In this document: positions 12,263 through 15,435 of the stretch, piece after piece
Numbering within the stretch: position 1 is the first letter of the stretch
How the letters are laid out: every line of letters starts with the position of its first letter
NCBI GenBank assembly: GCA_022712845.1
Contig: JAFLJV010000060.1
Location: 1-15,435, forward strand
Direction: 5' to 3'
Origin: Sulfurimonas sp.
Lineage (GTDB): Bacteria; Campylobacterota; Campylobacteria; Campylobacterales; Sulfurimonadaceae
DNA: 15,435 nucleotides
Made by a program: the position numbers and the translations under genes
Notes under the pieces: generated by a model
What the model was told of the DNA's origin: nothing
Seen by the model: the letters and a program-made list of their open reading frames with translations, nothing else
The model's database searches: none

Positions 12263-13849
12263 TTAATATATTTTATCCACAATTAGTTGAGTAGAGACTC
12301 TATTGTTGAACTCATTTTTAGTTACTCTATAGCTACATGTTAGTTTTTTTTCACTTGGCATTTCAAAAACTTTTTTAAATAAAATTAGCTCTAAAGTTTG
12401 CCTCTCGTGAGTAAATTGTCGAATAACTATTTTAGAGTGTGATTTATCTTTTCCAAATAGTTTAACTTCAATTATGTCAGCATCATTTATAAAAAAAGAT
12501 GGACGAGGGTTTGCCTCACCGTAAGGCTCAAAACTATCAAGTAAATCTAATAACCCTAAATCTATCTCATCACTTGGTAATATACCAACTGCTTTATCTT
12601 GTGGTATAAAATCATTAGGATTTAGTTTTGAAGCAGACTCATTTATAGTAACTCTAAAAGTATCTATATTTTTCTCATTTAGCCCTAATCCAGCTGCCAT
12701 TTTATGCCCGCCAAACTTAGTTAACAAGTGTTCACTTGCCTTTATAAGCTTGTAAATGCTTACATTTCCAATACTTCTAGCACTACCTTTTGCTACACCA
12801 TTCTTGATACTCAAAACTATAGCAGGTTTACCAAATGCATCTACTAGTCTTGCAGCAACTATGCCAACAACACCCTCATGCCATCCTTCTTTTGCAACTA
12901 CTATGATACTATCAGCCTCACTTGCATATTCTAGTGCTTCTTTTGTAGTTTGTGCTTCCGTCTCTCGTCTAAGCTCGTTAAGTGAGTTTAGTTTTTCAAA
13001 CTGAGTATAAGCAGTGTTAATATCTTTTGCAGTTAAAAACTCTAGTGCGATGGAAGCATCTTCAAGTCTTCCAGCTGAATTGATGCGTGGTGCTATTTGA
13101 AAACCAATATCTTCAGATGTGATGGATGATTTATTTAAAAAATCTCTTATGATGATAGAAGATGGTCTGTTAGAGTTCATCAAAACTTTTAAACCCTCTT
13201 TTACAAGTGTACGATTTATATCTATAAGTGGCATAATATCTGCAATGATAGCAATAGCTAAAATATCCAAAAATTGTCTCATATCTATAGAGAGACCTAA
13301 CTCTTTTTTAACAAGCCCCAAAAGTAACCATGCAACTTGAGCACCACAAATTTCTTTAAATGGGTATTTACACTCAGATAACTTAGGATCAACAATTGCA
13401 TAAGCTTCTGGTAATACTTCAGATGGAGTATGATGGTCTGTTATGATAAGCTCAATACCTCGTTCTTTACAGATTTTCGCAGCCTCTATAGCAGAGATAC
13501 CATTATCAACAGTGATAACTAAATCTGAATCTATCCTATCTAGTACAGTTGGACTAACTCCATACCCATCATTAAAACGGTTAGGGATAACAGCTTCAAG
13601 TGGATAAGGAATTTGTCTAAAAAACTCAACCATAATAGCAGTAGAACTAACCCCATCAACATCATAATCCCCAACCAAAGTTATCTTTTTACCCTCTTTT
13701 ATAGCATCTGCAATTTTCTTAGCAGCCTTTGGAGCATCATGAAGTAGAGCAGGGTTAGGAATCTGTGAAAGCTTTTTATCTTCTCTATCAAACCTCTGTG
13801 AAAGAAGTTCAAAAAGTGAGTGTTTTGTAAGAGTTGGTAGGTTTGTCAT
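12263..13849 (-). CDS. recJ: Single-stranded-DNA-specific exonuclease RecJ
   Basis: RecJ is a 5'-3' single-strand DNA exonuclease used in recombination and mismatch or base-excision repair. The 528-residue protein has the DHH phosphoesterase motifs GDYDVDG (60-66), TVDNG (113-117) and TDHHTP (137-142), then APRINSAGR (253-261). The DHHA1 motif GGHKMAAG is at 380-387, and a C-terminal OB-like domain follows, containing FGKDKSHSKIVI. All metal-binding residues that I can check are present. Its start has no clear Shine-Dalgarno; it lies 12 bases after the stop of the upstream small gene, so translation may be coupled. pyrG is the next gene but one upstream; pyrG and recJ are direct neighbours in C. 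jejuni as I recall (Cj0027, Cj0028). Confidence 0.95.
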   Translation of the reverse strand: MTNLPTLTKHSLFELLSQRFDREDKKLSQIPNPALLHDAPKAAKKIADAIKEGKKITLVGDYDVDGVSSTAIMVEFFRQIPYPLEAVIPNRFNDGYGVSPTVLDRIDSDLVITVDNGISAIEAAKICKERGIELIITDHHTPSEVLPEAYAIVDPKLSECKYPFKEICGAQVAWLLLGLVKKELGLSIDMRQFLDILAIAIIADIMPLIDINRTLVKEGLKVLMNSNRPSSIIIRDFLNKSSITSEDIGFQIAPRINSAGRLEDASIALEFLTAKDINTAYTQFEKLNSLNELRRETEAQTTKEALEYASEADSIIVVAKEGWHEGVVGIVAARLVDAFGKPAIVLSIKNGVAKGSARSIGNVSIYKLIKASEHLLTKFGGHKMAAGLGLNEKNIDTFRVTINESASKLNPNDFIPQDKAVGILPSDEIDLGLLDLLDSFEPYGEANPRPSFFINDADIIEVKLFGKDKSHSKIVIRQFTHERQTLELILFKKVFEMPSEKKLTCSYRVTKNEFNNRVSTQLIVDKIY

Positions 13850-13855
13850 ATATAT

Positions 13856-13866
13856 TATCGTTTAAT
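13856..13866 (-). repeat. 11-base direct repeat, copy upstream of recJ
   Basis: ATTAAACGATA (minus strand), spanning the stop codon of the small gene at 13862-14203. An identical copy with the same orientation lies at 14212-14222, so the two copies bracket that gene. Confidence 0.5.
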
Positions 13867-14203
13867 GTATTTCTATTAATTCGGATGTTCCAATGGATAA
13901 ATCATCACATAACCATTGCCACTCTTCAAATAGTTTTATTTTACCATTCTCAAGTAAGGTAGCACTTGATAAGCATTTGCCAATTTTTAATTCCCCATCA
14001 GTATTGATATGATGATAAACAAAATCAAACTTACCATTTCCTAATTGCTTTCCAATTAGATTACCTTTGATAATTGCTCCACCATTATATTGTGCAGATA
14101 TAATATTTTTTTCTTGTGAGTAATGAAAAGTTGTATAATTACTAACCTCTCCATTTTTAGAGTTTGATAATGCTTTGAATATTTTTTTGTCTAAATTAAT
14201 CAA
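13862..14203 (-). CDS. Small conserved protein, family often labelled N-acetylglutamate synthase
   Basis: This 113-residue protein begins with TTG at 14203-14201, preceded by AGGA five bases away. Its repeated short strand patterns (AQYNGGAIIKGNLIGK at 38-53, DFVYHHINTDGELKIGKC at 60-77, LLENGKIKLFEEWQW at 84-98) match a family of small all-beta proteins that databases commonly call n-acetylglutamate synthase. That name is doubtful: no acetyltransferase (GNAT) motif is visible and the protein is far shorter than ArgA. I predict a compact beta-rich binding domain built from Y-G-G-I-G repeats, function unknown. It sits between pyrG and recJ, bracketed by an 11-base direct repeat, which suggests insertion into an older pyrG-recJ pair. 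Confidence 0.75.
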   Translation of the reverse strand: MINLDKKIFKALSNSKNGEVSNYTTFHYSQEKNIISAQYNGGAIIKGNLIGKQLGNGKFDFVYHHINTDGELKIGKCLSSATLLENGKIKLFEEWQWLCDDLSIGTSELIEIH

Positions 14204-14211
14204 AATAATCC

Positions 14212-14222
14212 TATCGTTTAAT
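14212..14222 (-). repeat. 11-base direct repeat, copy upstream of the small gene
   Basis: ATTAAACGATA (minus strand), identical to 13856-13866. It overlaps the end of the TATAAT at 14226-14221 and sits just before the AGGA ribosome site. Confidence 0.5.
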
Positions 14223-14226
14223 TATA
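14221..14226 (-). promoter_or_regulatory. Candidate -10 box after pyrG
   Basis: TATAAT on the minus strand in the 49-base gap between pyrG and the small gene. The start point would fall about 10 bases before the TTG codon. Read-through from pyrG is equally possible, since I see no terminator hairpin in the gap. Confidence 0.4.
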
Positions 14227-14252
14227 AATAGTTTTAAATAGAGAGTAAAAAC

Positions 14253-15435
14253 CTATTCAGCACCTAAGCCAGCTTTTACAAAAGCTAAGATAGATGGGTT
14301 TGGAGTTTGGAGTCTTGATGTGAACTCTGGGTGAAATTGTACACCTAAGAACCATGGATGATCAGTTATCTCAATCGTCTCTATAAGACCATGAGATTCA
14401 CCAGTTACTACCATTCCAGCATCTTCTAGTTGTTTACGATAAGTTGGATTTACTTCATAGCGGTGACGATGTCTTTCGTGGATAGTTTTTTCTCCATTGT
14501 ATGCTTCTCTTAGGAGAGAACCTTTTTTTGTATCACAAGGATATTCTCCAAGTCTCATAGTTCCACCCATTGGTGATTTATGGGTACGAATTTGAGTATC
14601 TCCACTTTGATCTAAAAAGTTATCTATTAGATAAACCATTGGATGAGGTGTCTCTTTATCAAATTCAATAGAGTTAGCACCCTCTAAACCAAGTACATTT
14701 CTAGCATATTCAACAAGTGTAAGTTGCATCCCAAGACATATTCCAAGATATGGCACTTTATTTACACGAGCGTACTCGATAGCTTTGATTTTACCCTCTA
14801 TTCCACGATTTCCAAAACCTCCAGCAACTAAGACAGAATCACAGTCACTAAGAAGTGCCTCAGCACCTCTTTCTTCTAGCTCTTCTGAATCAACCCAGTT
14901 TATTTCAACTTGAGTATCAAGATGAGCACCAGAGTGGATAAGTGACTCAGTTAAAGATTTGTAAGCTTCTTTTAATTCAAGATATTTACCAACAAAGCCA
15001 ACGATAATTTTATTTTTAGGAGAAACTATCTTTTTGACTAAAATATCCCACTCTTCCATATCTGGAGTTATCTCACCAAGCTCTAATTCTTTTGCAATAG
15101 GGTCTAAAATATTTTGTCTTAAAAAAGACATTGGAACCTCATAAATTGTTCTAGCATCAAGTGCTTCAATCACGCTATCACTATTAACATCACAACTCAT
15201 AGCAAGTTTTTTCTTAAATGTTTTAGGAAGAGCATTTTCACTTCTTGCGATAATCATCTGAGGAGTGATACCAATACGGCGAAGTTCTTGAACTGAATGT
15301 TGAGTAGGTTTAGATTTTAATTCACCAGCAGCTTTTATGTAAGGAATAAGCGTTACATGAATAAAAAATGTTCCTGCTACATCATCATCATGTTTCATCT
15401 GACGAATAGCTTCCATAAAAGGAAGACCCTCTATA
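14253..15435 (-). CDS. pyrG: CTP synthase, C-terminal part (5' end outside window)
   Basis: PyrG aminates UTP to CTP using glutamine and ATP. The frame is open to the right edge: codons beyond the ATG at 15416 read IEGLPF, giving IEGLPFMEAIRQMK, the conserved GDIE-LPF-EAIRQ segment, so that ATG is internal and roughly the first 140 residues are missing. The visible part covers the end of the synthetase domain, then the glutamine amidotransferase domain: GICLGMQLTLVEYAR with the nucleophilic Cys encoded at 14738-14736, and GVQFHPEFTSR with the catalytic His-Glu pair near the C-terminus. The gene ends with AGLGAE. It is the most upstream visible gene of the minus-strand series that includes recJ. 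No defect is seen. Confidence 0.97.
   Translation of the reverse strand, partial: IEGLPFMEAIRQMKHDDDVAGTFFIHVTLIPYIKAAGELKSKPTQHSVQELRRIGITPQMIIARSENALPKTFKKKLAMSCDVNSDSVIEALDARTIYEVPMSFLRQNILDPIAKELELGEITPDMEEWDILVKKIVSPKNKIIVGFVGKYLELKEAYKSLTESLIHSGAHLDTQVEINWVDSEELEERGAEALLSDCDSVLVAGGFGNRGIEGKIKAIEYARVNKVPYLGICLGMQLTLVEYARNVLGLEGANSIEFDKETPHPMVYLIDNFLDQSGDTQIRTHKSPMGGTMRLGEYPCDTKKGSLLREAYNGEKTIHERHRHRYEVNPTYRKQLEDAGMVVTGESHGLIETIEITDHPWFLGVQFHPEFTSRLQTPNPSILAFVKAGLGAE

Noticed and set aside
12273..12281. Single TTATCCACA DnaA-box consensus at the end of recJ
   Set aside because: An isolated copy within coding sequence; one match is close to chance expectation.
12756..13340. Two plus-strand frames (82 and 73 codons) inside recJ
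   Set aside because: Antisense shadows of an intact recJ with all motifs.
1..15435. CRISPR arrays, insertion sequences, prophage genes, tRNA and rRNA genes
   Set aside because: I looked for spaced repeats, transposase motifs, terminal repeats, tRNA-like cloverleafs and rRNA segments and saw none.

Overview
The window is an AT-rich (by eye about one third G+C), gene-dense piece of bacterial chromosome. Protein sequences, gene order and low G+C fit Campylobacterota (the former Epsilonproteobacteria); the closest match from memory is a Sulfurimonas-like genus, with phylum much more certain than genus. It looks like ordinary core chromosome: there are no insertion sequences, phage genes, CRISPR arrays, rRNA or tRNA genes that I could see.

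Layout. 1-93: start of purB (minus strand, running off the left edge). 208-1119: an RluA-family pseudouridine synthase with a TTG start. 1120-1548: a 429-base gene-free stretch with several DnaA-box-like nonamers, an AT-rich tract of repeated 9-mers and a terminator hairpin. 1549-4375: minus-strand cluster hisF, a compact nucleoside phosphorylase homologue, rlmN, a 35-residue membrane microprotein starting inside the end of rlmN, and an 81-residue protein of unknown function. 4376-4525: divergent promoter region carrying a near-perfect parS centromere site. 4526-7259: ksgA (rsmA) and rnj (RNase J), coding regions overlapping. 7292-8097: a cupin and a DUF442 phosphatase-like gene that lacks a conventional start codon. 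8201-10101: folE and fliI. 10085-15435: minus-strand series of pyrG (5' end outside the window), a small gene of a family often labelled N-acetylglutamate synthase, recJ, and a large beta-propeller plus alpha-solenoid protein.

The genes are mostly housekeeping: nucleotide synthesis (purB, pyrG, folE), histidine synthesis (hisF), rRNA and tRNA modification (RluA-like, RlmN, KsgA), RNA decay (RNase J), DNA repair (RecJ) and flagellar export (FliI). The most interesting signals are in the DNA. Two 15-of-16 matches to parS (one inside the pseudouridine synthase gene, in a frame that spells MFHVKH) lie about 3.6 kb apart, with a DnaA-box cluster between them. As I recall Campylobacter jejuni gene order, several of these genes (Cj0022c, purB, pyrG and recJ on one side; the rnj-ksgA-Cj1712-rlmN group on the other) flank its replication origin. 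I therefore infer that this window is origin-proximal and may contain oriC or a DnaA-titration locus. Other points worth attention are the AUC-start candidate for the DUF442 gene, the microprotein, and the coat-protein-like architecture of the 714-residue protein.
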